The notes under the pieces are model-generated. The model did no database searches. It saw nothing but the letters and a program-made list of their open reading frames with translations, and had not been told where the DNA came from. Shown here in pieces: positions 39,312-48,145 of a DNA stretch of 64,000 bases. A program made the position numbers and the translations under genes. How positions within the stretch are numbered: the stretch's first letter is position 1; every line of letters starts with the position of its first letter. This stretch comes from Amycolatopsis nivea (GTDB lineage Bacteria; Actinomycetota; Actinomycetes; Mycobacteriales; Pseudonocardiaceae): positions 370,570 to 434,569 of the forward strand of contig NZ_SDLT01000001.1 in the NCBI RefSeq assembly GCF_004522235.1, in the 5' to 3' direction.

Positions 39312-41450
39312 ATGACGACGGAAACGGGCCGCGCAGCGGTCGAAGAAATTCTGAAGCGAGTAGCCGAGGAAGGCCGCTCCGCGTTGACCGCGCCGGAGGG
39401 TCGTGCAGTTTGCGAGGCATACGGCATTCCGACGCCGCAGGAACGGCTCGCCACTTCCGCGGAGGAAGCGGTGGCACAGGCCGGGGAAATCGGCCTTCCG
39501 GTGGTGCTGAAGATCGTCTCGCCGGACATCCTGCACAAGACCGAAGCTGGCGGCGTGCTCGTCGGCCTCGGCAGCGAACAGGAAGTCGCCGACGGCTACG
39601 CCAAGATTCTGGCTAACGCCAAGGCTTACGACGCCTCGGCCCGGATCACCGGCGTGCAGGTGCAGCAGATGCTGACCAGCGGGCAGGAGGTGATCATCGG
39701 CGCGGTCACCGATCCGAGCTTCGGCAAGATCGTCGCGTTTGGACTCGGCGGAGTTCTGGTCGAGGTGCTGAAGGACGTCACCTTCAGGCTGGCGCCCACC
39801 AGCACCGACGAAGCTCTGTCCATGGTGGACGGCATCGCGGCCGCGGAAATCCTCAATGGAGTGCGCGGCAGCGAGCCGGTCGACAAGGCGGCGCTGGCCG
39901 ACGTCGTGCATCGGCTGTCGCAGCTGGTCACCGACTTTCCGCAGCTGGCCGAGGTCGACCTCAACCCGGTGCTCGCCACCGGCGACGGGGCGACCGCGGT
40001 GGACGTGCGGATCCTCGTCGACCCGGCGGCGGCCGCGGAACCGGTGCGGTTCAGCCAGGACGAGATCCTCGCGGCGATGAACCGGATCATGAAACCGGCC
40101 GCGGTCGCGGTGATCGGCGCGTCCGCCGAGGACGGGAAGATCGGCAATTCGGTGATGAAGAATCTCGTCAACGGCGGCTACGCGGGCGAGATCTATCCGA
40201 TCAATCCGAAGGCCGCGGAAATCCTCGATCGCAAGGCGTATCCGAGCATCGCGGACGTCCCCGGCGACGTGGATGTGGCCGTCTTCGCGATCCCGGCCAA
40301 GTTCGTGCCGGCGGCGCTGGAAGAGGCGGGCGAGAAGGGGGTCGCCGGGGCGATCCTGATTCCGTCCGGCTTCGGCGAGACGGGGAATATCGAGCTGCAG
40401 AACGAGGTTCTGGCCATCGCGCGCAAGCACGGCGTGCGGATTCTCGGCCCGAACATCTACGGCTATTACTACACGCCGGAGAATCTGTCCGCGACGTTTT
40501 GCACCCCCTATGACGTCAAAGGCGGCGTCGCGCTGTCCTCGCAGAGCGGCGGGATCGGGATGGCGATCCTCGGCTTCAGCCGGTCGGCCGGGATGGGCGT
40601 GTCCGCGATCGTCGGCGTCGGGAACAAGGCCGACATCGACGAAGACGATCTCCTCACCTTCTTCGAGCACGACGACAACACGGAACTCGTCGCCATGCAC
40701 CTGGAAGACCTCAAGGACGGACGAGCGTTCGCCGAGACCGCGAAACGGGTTTCCGCGAAGAAACCAGTGGTGGTGCTGAAGGCGGGACGGACGTCGGAAG
40801 GCGCGAAAGCGGCCGGGTCGCACACCGGCGCGCTGGCCGGCAACGACCGAGTGTACGACGACATCCTGCGGCAAAGCGGTGTCATTCGCGCACCAGGGCT
40901 CAACGACCTGCTCGAATACGCGCGAGGCGTGCCGAAACTGCCCACGCCGAAGGGCGAAAACGTCGTGATCATCACCGGCGCGGGCGGTTCCGGAGTGCTG
41001 CTTTCGGACGCCTGTGTGGACAACGGGCTCACGCTGATGCGGATCCCGGACGACCTGGACGCCGCGTTCCGCGAGTACATCCCGCCGTTCGGCGCGGCCG
41101 GAAACCCGGTCGACATCACCGGCGGCGAGCCGCCGTCGACCTATCGGAACACCATCGCGTTAGGACTGTCCGACGATCGTATTCACTCGTTGGTTCTCGG
41201 TTACTGGCACACGATCGTCACGCCGCCGATGGTGTTCGCCGAGCTGGTCGTGGACGTCGTGGAGGAGTTCCGGCGGAAGGGCGTCCACAAGCCGGTGGTG
41301 GCGTCGCTGTCCGGAGATGTCGAGGTCGAGCAGGCCAGCGAGCACCTGTACGCGCACGGCGTCGTGGCCTATCCCTACACGACCGAAAAGCCGATCGCGG
41401 TGCTCGGCGCGAAGTACCGGTGGGCGCGTTCGGCGGGTCTGCTGCCTTGA
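39312..41450 (+). CDS. ADP-forming acyl-CoA synthetase (acetyl-CoA synthetase-type), fused subunits
   Basis: A 712-residue single-chain ligase. The N-terminal ~230 residues are an ATP-grasp domain (EAYGIPTPQERLATSAEEAV, LKIVSPDILHKTEAGG), and the C-terminal part is the CoA-binding/ligase module (AVAVIGASAEDGKIGNSVMK, LSSQSGGIGMAI) with the phosphorylatable His in AAGSHTGALAG. It starts 2 bp after frc, so it is part of the oxalate operon. It could charge oxalate or formate with CoA to start the transferase cycle. Its true acid is not known from sequence. Confidence 0.9.
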   Translation: MTTETGRAAVEEILKRVAEEGRSALTAPEGRAVCEAYGIPTPQERLATSAEEAVAQAGEIGLPVVLKIVSPDILHKTEAGGVLVGLGSEQEVADGYAKILANAKAYDASARITGVQVQQMLTSGQEVIIGAVTDPSFGKIVAFGLGGVLVEVLKDVTFRLAPTSTDEALSMVDGIAAAEILNGVRGSEPVDKAALADVVHRLSQLVTDFPQLAEVDLNPVLATGDGATAVDVRILVDPAAAAEPVRFSQDEILAAMNRIMKPAAVAVIGASAEDGKIGNSVMKNLVNGGYAGEIYPINPKAAEILDRKAYPSIADVPGDVDVAVFAIPAKFVPAALEEAGEKGVAGAILIPSGFGETGNIELQNEVLAIARKHGVRILGPNIYGYYYTPENLSATFCTPYDVKGGVALSSQSGGIGMAILGFSRSAGMGVSAIVGVGNKADIDEDDLLTFFEHDDNTELVAMHLEDLKDGRAFAETAKRVSAKKPVVVLKAGRTSEGAKAAGSHTGALAGNDRVYDDILRQSGVIRAPGLNDLLEYARGVPKLPTPKGENVVIITGAGGSGVLLSDACVDNGLTLMRIPDDLDAAFREYIPPFGAAGNPVDITGGEPPSTYRNTIALGLSDDRIHSLVLGYWHTIVTPPMVFAELVVDVVEEFRRKGVHKPVVASLSGDVEVEQASEHLYAHGVVAYPYTTEKPIAVLGAKYRWARSAGLLP

Positions 41451-41609
41451 TCAAGTCCGGAGGGAGGCGTACGTTGCCCGACACCTAACCGCTGGTCAGC
41501 GGAGTGCGGCGAGGAAGGGACGCCGGGACGCGGGGTCGCGTCCCGGCTCGGGGGAACGGAGACAGCCCGGCACGGGAACCGAAGTCAACGGTGACGAAAG
41601 AGAATTCTC

Positions 41610-43004
41610 ATGACCGCAGCCCAACCGACATACCAGGAGATCGTCGACGACAACGGGCGGACGTACCGGATCGGGGAGAGCCCCCGGGACCTGATGGGCC
41701 GGTCCCGCAGCTGGATGGTCTGGCTGCCGTGGGTGGCCATGATGGCGGTGAGCGTTTTCGAATACGGCTGGGGAGCCGTCGAGGGGACGCTGGAGGAAAA
41801 ATACGGCTGGTCGTTGTCGGACGCGTTCTGGCTGGCCAGCATCTGGGCCGTGTTCCAGGCCGGGGTCGCTTTCCCGGCCGGCCGGCTCCGGGAGAAGAAC
41901 ATCGTGTCGGCGAAAACGGCGATGCTGGCCGGGGCGGTGTGTTCCGGGATCGGCTACTTCTCCATCGCGCACAGCGGAAATCTGGTGGTGGCGTTCATCG
42001 GGTATTCGGTGCTGGGCGGGGTCGGCGCCGGACTCGTGTACGCGACCTGCATCAACATGGTCGGGAAATGGTATCCGGAGAAACGCGGCGCCCGCACCGG
42101 ATTCGTGAACGGCGGCTTCGCGTACGGTTCGGTGCCGTTCATTTACCTGTTCAGCGCCTTTCTCGGCCATGAGAACGTGACGATCACGCTCGACGCGATC
42201 GGCCTGTACATGCTCGTGGTGGTCGGGTTGTGCGGGTTCGTCTTCAAGGACCCGCCGAAGAACTGGTGGCCCGCCGAGGTCGACCCGATCGCCTGGCTGA
42301 AAGGCAGCGCGGCGGGGAAGGCCCGCAGCCTGGAAAAGAACCCGCCCGCGGTACGGCAGTTCACGCCGATGGAGGCGATCCGCACCGGAATGCTGCCGCT
42401 GATGTGGGTCACCCTCGTGGTGATCGGCGGGGTTTCGCTGTTCGGGATCAATTTCCAGGTCGATTTCGCCAAGGAAAGCCAGTTCGGCGCCTTCGTGGCG
42501 GCTTCGTCGGCGGGAATCCTGGCCATCGTGAACGGCGTCGGCCGGGGGATCGTCGGCTGGGCTTCCGACCGGATCGGCCGGAAGGCGACGTTGTTCTGGG
42601 TGCTGGTGATCGCGGCATTGGCGCAATTCGGCGTGCTGTGGTCGGGCAAGACGCACAGTTTGTTCTGGTTCATGGTATTCGCGGTGCTGACCGGATTCGG
42701 CAGCGGCGCGTTTTACCCGCTGTTCGCCGCGTTGGTGCCGGATTACTTCGGCGAGAACCACAACGCTACGAACTACGGCATCGTCTACAGCGCGAAACTG
42801 GTCGGCGGCGTCGGTGGCGGCGGTTTGGCGGCCGGAGTGATCGCCGCGTGGGGCTACACCGGCGCGTATGTGCTGGCCGGGTGCATTGCCCTGTTGTCCG
42901 CGGTGATGACGTTGTTCCTGCGGCAGCCGGGACGTTCCGGCCGCGGCTCGCCGGAAAAGACGGGCGAGCGGATCGCGCGCACCGCTCCGGCGGCGGGCAA
43001 CTGA
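41610..43004 (+). CDS. MFS transporter of the oxalate/formate antiporter (OxlT) type
   Basis: A 464-residue major facilitator with 12 predicted helices. The long second/third-helix signatures FQAGVAFPAGRLREKN and GGVGAGLVYATCINMVGKWYPEKRGA are typical of the OxlT/OFA subfamily, as is the C-terminal FTGFGSGAFYPLFAALVPDYFG-like stretch in helix 9-10. It should import oxalate or exchange it for formate. It lies 159 bp after the synthetase gene in the same direction, and a strong terminator follows. Confidence 0.9.
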   Translation: MTAAQPTYQEIVDDNGRTYRIGESPRDLMGRSRSWMVWLPWVAMMAVSVFEYGWGAVEGTLEEKYGWSLSDAFWLASIWAVFQAGVAFPAGRLREKNIVSAKTAMLAGAVCSGIGYFSIAHSGNLVVAFIGYSVLGGVGAGLVYATCINMVGKWYPEKRGARTGFVNGGFAYGSVPFIYLFSAFLGHENVTITLDAIGLYMLVVVGLCGFVFKDPPKNWWPAEVDPIAWLKGSAAGKARSLEKNPPAVRQFTPMEAIRTGMLPLMWVTLVVIGGVSLFGINFQVDFAKESQFGAFVAASSAGILAIVNGVGRGIVGWASDRIGRKATLFWVLVIAALAQFGVLWSGKTHSLFWFMVFAVLTGFGSGAFYPLFAALVPDYFGENHNATNYGIVYSAKLVGGVGGGGLAAGVIAAWGYTGAYVLAGCIALLSAVMTLFLRQPGRSGRGSPEKTGERIARTAPAAGN

Positions 43005-43018
43005 ATTTCCCTTGCGGG

Positions 43019-43074
43019 CCCGGGAGCGACGGGACGGCTGGCACCCGCCCCGTCGCTCCCGGGTTGCTTTGTTT
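43019..43074. terminator. strong bidirectional terminator between MFS and GntR genes
   Basis: A perfect 15-bp stem (CCCGGGAGCGACGGG at 43019-43033 and its complement at 43049-43063) with a 15-base loop, followed by TTGCTTTGTTTCC. It separates the convergent transporter and regulator genes. Confidence 0.85.
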
Positions 43075-43117
43075 CCTTCGAGGGGACCGTTCGGCTGGCT
43101 GACCCGGCGCGCGCGGA

Positions 43118-43852
43118 TTACTCCGCCGCGTCGGGCCGTTCGTGGAATGCCTGGCGCGTGCGTTCGGTGTGCTGAGCCATGATTTTCTCGGCTTTTTCGA
43201 CGTTGTGCGCCGCGATCGCCTCGATCAGCGCGGCGTGTTCCTGCCACGCGTCGCGCCCGCGGGGCCGGGCGATCGGCGTGTAGTACCAGCGCACCCGGCG
43301 GTCGACCAGGCCGATGAGCTCGGTCAGGACGGCGTTGCCGGTCAGCTCGGTGATGTACGCGTGCAGGTCGGCGTTCGCCGCGACGAGCCGCTCGCTGTCG
43401 TCCGCGGCGAGGGCCTTCATACCGACGTCTTGCAGCTCCCAGAGGCGCTTGATGTCGTCGTCCGTCGCACACGCCGCGGCGAGACGCGCGGAGTGGGTCT
43501 CCAGCACCGCCCGGACGCCGAGGAGCTGGTCGGCTTCTTCGTCGGTGGGCAGGTGCACGAACGCGCCCTGCGCCGGCCGGAGGTCGACCCAGCCCTCGCT
43601 TTGCAGGCGCTGCAACGCCTCGCGCACCGGCTGGCGGCTGACGCCCAGGTACTCGGCCAGGTCGGCCTCGACGAGGTGCTGCCCGGGCTCGAGGGTGCGG
43701 TTGATGATCAGCTCGGCGAGCGCGTCGTACACGACCTGCCGCAGCGGCGCGGGCCGCTCCACCCGGTTGGCGCTCTTTCCGGAGAGCGACCCCTTGGCCG
43801 TCCGGCGGCCGGTAGGCCCGCGTTCGGGCAGGGGAGAAACGGACTCGGTCAC
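43118..43852 (-). CDS. GntR-family regulator (FCD domain) of the oxalate cluster
   Basis: A 244-residue regulator with a ~35-residue flexible N-terminus, a winged helix at ~38-105 (DLAEYLGVSRQPVREALQRL) and an FCD domain with ADQLLGVRAVLE, ANADLHAYITELTGN and WQEHAALIEAIAAHN, where Asp/His residues bind a metal and an organic acid effector. It is convergent with the oxalate transporter. GTATGCAA-type sites lie before its own start, before oxc and before the PanE-like gene, so it probably controls all three promoters and senses a C2 acid. Confidence 0.92.
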   Translation of the reverse strand: MTESVSPLPERGPTGRRTAKGSLSGKSANRVERPAPLRQVVYDALAELIINRTLEPGQHLVEADLAEYLGVSRQPVREALQRLQSEGWVDLRPAQGAFVHLPTDEEADQLLGVRAVLETHSARLAAACATDDDIKRLWELQDVGMKALAADDSERLVAANADLHAYITELTGNAVLTELIGLVDRRVRWYYTPIARPRGRDAWQEHAALIEAIAAHNVEKAEKIMAQHTERTRQAFHERPDAAE

Positions 43853-43902
43853 GGTGCACCTCGGGTGGGATCAGCGGCGGGGTTCGAGGAACTCAGTTTT
43901 CA

Positions 43903-43929
43903 GGATACAGGTTTTAGTATGCAAAATCC
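43903..43929. promoter_or_regulatory. candidate autoregulatory site of the GntR gene
   Basis: GGAT...ATCC arms enclose ATACAGG and TTTTAGTATGCAAAA about 50-75 bp before the GntR start at 43852. It shares ATAC and GTATGCAA with the sites at 35894 and 48737 but with longer spacing between them. The 43930-44157 stretch beyond it holds two copies of GTGGATCCGYGGCGGT (44041, 44077) and no gene. Confidence 0.5.
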
Positions 43930-44040
43930 CAGGATTCTGGATCACGTGGGCGATCTTCCCTCGCGCGGGTGGCGAGCCGGGTCGGGCGAGGGAGCCAGAC
44001 GCTGGTGGGGAGCGGTTGCCGGTCTGCGTCCGACAGGGAA

Positions 44041-44092
44041 GTGGATCCGCGGCGGTCGGCCGTTCCCGACGAGGAGGTGGATCCGTGGCGGT
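44041..44092. repeat. short direct repeat
   Basis: GTGGATCCGCGGCGGT at 44041-44056 recurs as GTGGATCCGTGGCGGT at 44077-44092. No function is visible. Confidence 0.5.
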
Positions 44093-44157
44093 AGCCGCAT
44101 CGGGCACGCTGGGCATCGGCACGGATCCTGATGCGCGAAGCTCGTCCGCGGGGATCT

Positions 44158-44180
44158 GATGCTTAGGCTAACCTAACTCC
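44158..44180 (+). promoter_or_regulatory. DtxR/IdeR-type iron box overlapping a leaderless promoter
   Basis: TTAGGCTAACCTAA at 44163-44176 equals the last 14 positions of the actinobacterial iron-box consensus; 15 of the 19 positions match in full. TAACCT (44169-44174) can serve as the -10 hexamer, placing the transcript start at the ATG at 44181. The repressor-iron complex would thus block the -10 directly. Confidence 0.75.
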
Positions 44181-45185
44181 ATGGGGATCATCCGTGCGGT
44201 GCCGGACCTGGAACGTGTCGTGGGCGAGCGGCCGCTGCCGGTCATGATGAAGTCGATCGACCATCTCGACCCGCATTGCCTCGCGCTGCTCGCGCACAGC
44301 CCCGCCGCCGTGCTCGGTTATGTCGACGCCGGGGGACGTCAGCGGGCCGAACTGGTCGGCGGGACACCAGGATTCGCCGCAGCGGTGAACAGGTCACGGC
44401 TGCGGCTGCCGGTCCCGTCGTCGGCCGCGCCGGGTGCCGGTGCCGCGCTGCTGGTGCTCGTCCCGGGGTGGCGCGAGACTTTGCGGATCAACGGAACCCT
44501 TGCCGAAGACGGTCTTCTCGTCGAGGAAGCGTTCCTGCACTGCGGCAAAGCGGTCCTCCGCTCGAACCTGTGGGGACCGGTGTCAGCGCCGGAGGACGCC
44601 GTCGAGGAGGGGAGTGCGCTCGGTCCCGCGGCGGCTGCTTTTCTTGCTGCCGCACCGTTCGCGGTGGTGACGTCGCGGGACGGCTCCGGGCGCGCCGACG
44701 CCAGTCCGAAGGGAGATCCGCCCGGCGTGGCCCGGATGATCGGGCCGACGACGGTCGCGCTCGCTGATCGGCCCGGCAACCGGCGTACCGACACGTTCCA
44801 CAATGTCGTCGAGCGGCCGGAGGTGGCTGTCTTGGCAGTCGTTCCTGGCGACGTTCGCACGTTGGAGATAACCGGGAAGGCGGTCGTCAGCACGGAGGAC
44901 GAGCTGCGCGAGTCGATGACCGAGCGCAATCGCACCCCGAAAGTAGTGCTCAAGTTGGAGATCGAGACCGTCCGGCTGGCGCGGAACGACGCCCTGCGCG
45001 AGTCCGGGTTGTGGGTCTCCGCCAACCACGTCGATCCTGCCGACCTGCCCCGGTCGTCAACCATCTGGACCGATCACCTCAAGCTGAACGAGACCGCGGG
45101 CGCGGCCGCGGAACTGGTGCGGTCCGGGGTGAACGAATCGCTGCTCCGAGCGGGTCTCGACGAGGATTACCGGCAGAATCTGTGA
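44181..45185 (+). CDS. iron-box-controlled FMN-binding split-barrel protein (PNPOx-like, two domains)
   Basis: A 334-residue protein with two pyridoxamine-phosphate-oxidase-like split barrels. Recognisable pieces are TLRINGTLAEDGLLVEEAF near residue 95-115, FAVVTSRDGSGRADASPKGD near 160-180 and IGPTTVALADRPGNRRTDT near 200. Family members bind FMN, heme or F420; the catalytic role here is unknown. It is related in layout to the protein at 63056-63964. No Shine-Dalgarno is visible and the mRNA is probably leaderless. The iron box implies a role in iron or heme supply. Confidence 0.8.
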   Translation: MGIIRAVPDLERVVGERPLPVMMKSIDHLDPHCLALLAHSPAAVLGYVDAGGRQRAELVGGTPGFAAAVNRSRLRLPVPSSAAPGAGAALLVLVPGWRETLRINGTLAEDGLLVEEAFLHCGKAVLRSNLWGPVSAPEDAVEEGSALGPAAAAFLAAAPFAVVTSRDGSGRADASPKGDPPGVARMIGPTTVALADRPGNRRTDTFHNVVERPEVAVLAVVPGDVRTLEITGKAVVSTEDELRESMTERNRTPKVVLKLEIETVRLARNDALRESGLWVSANHVDPADLPRSSTIWTDHLKLNETAGAAAELVRSGVNESLLRAGLDEDYRQNL

Positions 45186-45305
45186 GCCGCCGGGTGGGCT
45201 GAGGGTGATCATCGGCCCGGCGAAGATTACTCAAATGACCGATGTCCGTCCCGGCGATCTCCCGTAGCGTGAGGCGCGCCCAGTCGTCGACGTTGCGAGG
45301 TCCGG

Positions 45306-45440
45306 ATGGCTCAAGAACGCATGACAACCGACACCGACACGGCCGCCAGCGGTCTGCTGCTGAGCGTGGAACCGCTGACCGCCGCGGTGGACCGCGGCAA
45401 GGCCAACGGCGCCGTGGCCGACAACGACGGCAACGACTAG
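45306..45440 (+). CDS. candidate RiPP precursor peptide (44 aa)
   Basis: A 44-residue open frame too short for usual gene callers. GCGAGG lies 5 bp before the ATG at 45306. The peptide has a polar start (MAQERMTTDTDT), a hydrophobic centre (GLLLSVEPLTAAVDRG) like a leader recognition element, and a small-residue, Asn/Asp-rich end (KANGAVADNDGND). It has no Cys. Only 15 bp separate its stop from the ATG of a JmjC hydroxylase, so they are probably co-expressed. A core at the C-terminus hydroxylated by the JmjC enzyme is my inference; no homologue is known to me and no protease or exporter gene is adjacent. Confidence 0.6.
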   Translation: MAQERMTTDTDTAASGLLLSVEPLTAAVDRGKANGAVADNDGND

Positions 45441-45455
45441 CCGTTGTCGCGCTCC

Positions 45456-46643
45456 ATGACGGAGATTCCCGGACTGGCCGGCCTCGTGGCACCGCTCGAG
45501 GCCGGCCAGTTCTTCGCAGAGGTCCTCGGCAAGGAGCCGCGGCGGTTCCCGGGGGAGAAGGGCCGGTTCGCGTCGCTGCTGCCGTGGGCGGAGCTGGACC
45601 GCGTGCTGCGCCAGCACCGCCTGGAGTTCCCCCGGCTGCGGCTCGCGCTCGACGGCGACGTCGTCCCCGCGCACACCTACACCGAAATGGTGTCGACGCG
45701 GCGCAACGGCCTGGTCCCGCGCGTGCTGCCGGCCCCATTCGCCGAACATCTGCGCGCCGGCGCGACGCTCGTGCTCGACTCGGTCAACGAACTGGTCGGC
45801 GAAGTCGGCGAACTGGCGAGCAAACTCGAGCACGATCTGCGCGAGCGGATCCAGGTCAACCTGTACGCGGGCTGGGGCACCACGCACGGCTTCGACGTGC
45901 ACTGGGACGACCACGACGCATTCATCATCCAGCTTTCCGGGCGGAAACGGTGGCGCCTGCACGGGGTCACCCGGCGTTCGCCGCTGCAACGCGACGTCGA
46001 ACTTCCGGAACGCCCCGAAGGCGAACCGCACGACGACTTCCTGCTCGAGGACGGCGACGTCCTCTACCTGCCGCGCGGGCATTGGCACGACGTGTCGGCG
46101 GTCGGCGAGGAGTCGCTGCACCTGACGATCGGGTTCAATGCCGCCACCGGCGTGGATCTCGTGGCGTGGCTGGCTGACCAGCTGCGCTCCGACGAACTGT
46201 TCCGCGCGGACCTGCCCCGGTTCGCTGGTCCGGACGCGCGGGCCGAACGGGCCGAAGCGCTCCGCCGGCGGCTCGCTGAGGTGACCGCGGGCGATGTCGT
46301 CGATCGTTTCCTCGCCGACCGGGACGCCCAGGCTCCGGCTCAGACCCGCATCGGCCTGCCGTGGGCGGCGACGGCGGACCTGCTGCCGCCGGACGACGAC
46401 TTCGAGGTCCGGCTGCTCGTCCCACGCGCCGCACTGGTGGACGACGACGGGACGGTTGCGCTGGTCGGTGCGGGGAAGCGGCTGGTCTTCGCGGAGGCCG
46501 CGCGACCGGTGCTCGCTGCGTTGCTCGGGTGCGGTCCGCAGCCGTTCAAGGTTCTGGTCGACGCCGCGCCCGGGGTGCCGCCGGAGACGGTGCGGGCGCT
46601 GTTGAAGGAGCTGGTGGTTCAAGGGCTTGTTGCTCGGGCTTGA
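45456..46643 (+). CDS. JmjC-domain (cupin-4) 2-oxoglutarate/Fe(II) hydroxylase
   Basis: A 395-residue bacterial JmjC protein. The Fe(II) facial triad can be placed at His149 and Asp151 (FDVHWDDHDAF) and His211 (LPRGHWHDV); KRWRLHG includes the expected 2-oxoglutarate-binding Lys region. The C-terminal ~170 residues contain a dimerisation part and a winged-helix-like tail (VPPETVRALLKELVVQGLV). Known relatives hydroxylate Arg, His or Asn in proteins such as ribosomal subunits. The small peptide gene 15 bp upstream may encode its substrate. The ATG at 45456 has no Shine-Dalgarno, consistent with translational coupling. Confidence 0.88.
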   Translation: MTEIPGLAGLVAPLEAGQFFAEVLGKEPRRFPGEKGRFASLLPWAELDRVLRQHRLEFPRLRLALDGDVVPAHTYTEMVSTRRNGLVPRVLPAPFAEHLRAGATLVLDSVNELVGEVGELASKLEHDLRERIQVNLYAGWGTTHGFDVHWDDHDAFIIQLSGRKRWRLHGVTRRSPLQRDVELPERPEGEPHDDFLLEDGDVLYLPRGHWHDVSAVGEESLHLTIGFNAATGVDLVAWLADQLRSDELFRADLPRFAGPDARAERAEALRRRLAEVTAGDVVDRFLADRDAQAPAQTRIGLPWAATADLLPPDDDFEVRLLVPRAALVDDDGTVALVGAGKRLVFAEAARPVLAALLGCGPQPFKVLVDAAPGVPPETVRALLKELVVQGLVARA

Positions 46644-46699
46644 CTGCGGGCTTTGTCGGGGTGCCTTGGTGGTGCGGGGCAGCGTGAGTTGGGTGCTGT

Positions 46700-46817
46700 G
46701 AGGCCTCGACGCTCGGCCCTGGTCGCAGGGTTCGTCGGGGTGCGAGGCTGGCTCCCGGTCTGGGCTGCGGAGTTTCGCCAGGCGCGATCGCTGAGGCCAC
46801 GGCGCTCGGCCCTAGTC
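46700..46817. repeat. 93-bp-spaced direct repeat downstream of the JmjC gene
   Basis: GAGGCCTCGACGCTCGGCCC at 46700 (continuing TGGTC) recurs as GAGGCCACGGCGCTCGGCCC at 46793 (continuing TAGTC), 22 of 25 positions identical. The rest of the 46644-47035 gap shows no gene. Confidence 0.6.
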
Positions 46818-47048
46818 ACCGCCGTCGTCGGGCGTGCGGGTGCTGCCCGGGTGGCTGGTGGTGAGAGGTGCCGCCCGGGCTTGATGGAGGGCGTCACGCG
46901 CCCCGGCGATGGCATGTCCGCATAGCCGCCGCGACCTGGCGGTGCGAGCGCTGGTCGCCAGCGGCCTCGGACGCCCGGAGCATTGCCCGATCGAGTGACG
47001 TCGCGCGACAGTGACGGTCGCCTCGAAAAGAGCTGGTGCGCCGTCAGC

Positions 47049-47067
47049 TATACTTAGGCATGCCTAA
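47049..47067 (+). promoter_or_regulatory. iron-box-like palindrome over a leaderless start codon
   Basis: TATACT at 47049-47054 is a good -10 hexamer five bases before the ATG at 47060. The perfect 14-bp palindrome TTAGGCATGCCTAA (47054-47067) spans the start codon itself. It resembles the box at 44163 (TTAGG-N4-CCTAA) and is probably bound by the same DtxR/IdeR-type repressor. Confidence 0.65.
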
Positions 47068-48007
47068 GCCCGACGTGCCGCACTCGGGCCCGGGGATCTG
47101 CTTCCCGGGCCGGAATGCTGCGCCCGGATGCGCCGCGCTCACCCGAGAGCTCGGCGGCGAGCCTGCGGGGACCGCCGCGCGTATGACGTCCTGGCTGCTG
47201 GTCGAGCAGCCGGGCTCGTGGGGCCCGGACGCGCTCGAAGACGTGCTGTCCGCCGTGTTCCCCGCCGAACGCCTCGATGCCGCGCGCGCCGCTGGCCTGC
47301 GCCCCCTGCTGATCCGGAAGCCGGGACGGCACGCGCGGACGCCAGGCGCCCCGCGCACGGTCTACGTCGCTAGCGGACACCCCGGCGACCGCTGGACGGA
47401 ACGGCTCGACCTCGCTGACCTGGCTGATCTCGCCCATCTCGATCTGGAAGCGGTCGCGGCCGGACGTCGCGGGCACGGGGAACCGGTGTCCGGTCCGCTC
47501 TTTCTGGTCTGCACGCACGGCAGCAAGGACATGTGCTGCGCCGTTTTCGGCCGTCCGCTGGCGACGAGCCTCGCGCAGAACCATCCCGGGCGGGTGTGGG
47601 AGGTCAGCCACGTCGGCGGGGACCGCTGGGCCGGAAACCTCCTGACCGTGCCGGACGGTTTCCTCCACGGCAGCCTCGCGGTGCCCGACGCCGAACTGGC
47701 GGCGAAGGAGGCGCTCAGCGGCAACGTCCGGCTGGAGAACCTGCGTGGCCGGACGTCGGCGGAGAGCGCGTGGTCGCAGTTCGCCGAGATCGAGGTCCGC
47801 GGACGCACTGGCTTGCGCGGTCTCGACGCGGTGCTGGCCGTGACCGAGGAATCCCGGGGCGACGCCCGGAGTGTCCTGGTCGAGGCGGGACAGCGACGCT
47901 ACGAGGTCGTGGTCCGGCGGACGGCGCCGACGTCCTCCGTGCACAGCCGATGCACCGCGCGGCTGGTCTTATCGGGGTTCGTGGCGGAGTCGGTGCGCGA
48001 AGTCTGA
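47060..48007 (+). CDS. sucrase/ferredoxin-like (thioredoxin-fold [2Fe-2S]) protein
   Basis: A 315-residue protein of the sucrase/ferredoxin-like family. CTHGSKDMCCAVFGRP near residues 145-160 carries the first cluster cysteines and the conserved His-Gly; the HVGGDRWAGNLLTVPDG segment that follows is diagnostic. The C-terminal ~90 residues hold a small extra domain (LRGLDAVLAVTEES). Its electron partner is unknown. The ATG at 47060 is inside an iron-box-like palindrome and five bases after a TATACT -10, so translation is probably leaderless; an in-frame GTG at 47036 would precede the promoter. Confidence 0.85.
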   Translation: MPKPDVPHSGPGICFPGRNAAPGCAALTRELGGEPAGTAARMTSWLLVEQPGSWGPDALEDVLSAVFPAERLDAARAAGLRPLLIRKPGRHARTPGAPRTVYVASGHPGDRWTERLDLADLADLAHLDLEAVAAGRRGHGEPVSGPLFLVCTHGSKDMCCAVFGRPLATSLAQNHPGRVWEVSHVGGDRWAGNLLTVPDGFLHGSLAVPDAELAAKEALSGNVRLENLRGRTSAESAWSQFAEIEVRGRTGLRGLDAVLAVTEESRGDARSVLVEAGQRRYEVVVRRTAPTSSVHSRCTARLVLSGFVAESVREV

Positions 48008-48145
48008 CCTCGGTGGTTGGGCTGCTCGGCGAGGGACTCCGCAGGCTGGCCACGCTACTGACCGACGGTCCGTGAGCGGCGGCTGGTCTGCCGGACTTCA
48101 AGCGGGCGCATCGCAAGACACGAAGGTCCCCGGCAGTTCATGCTC

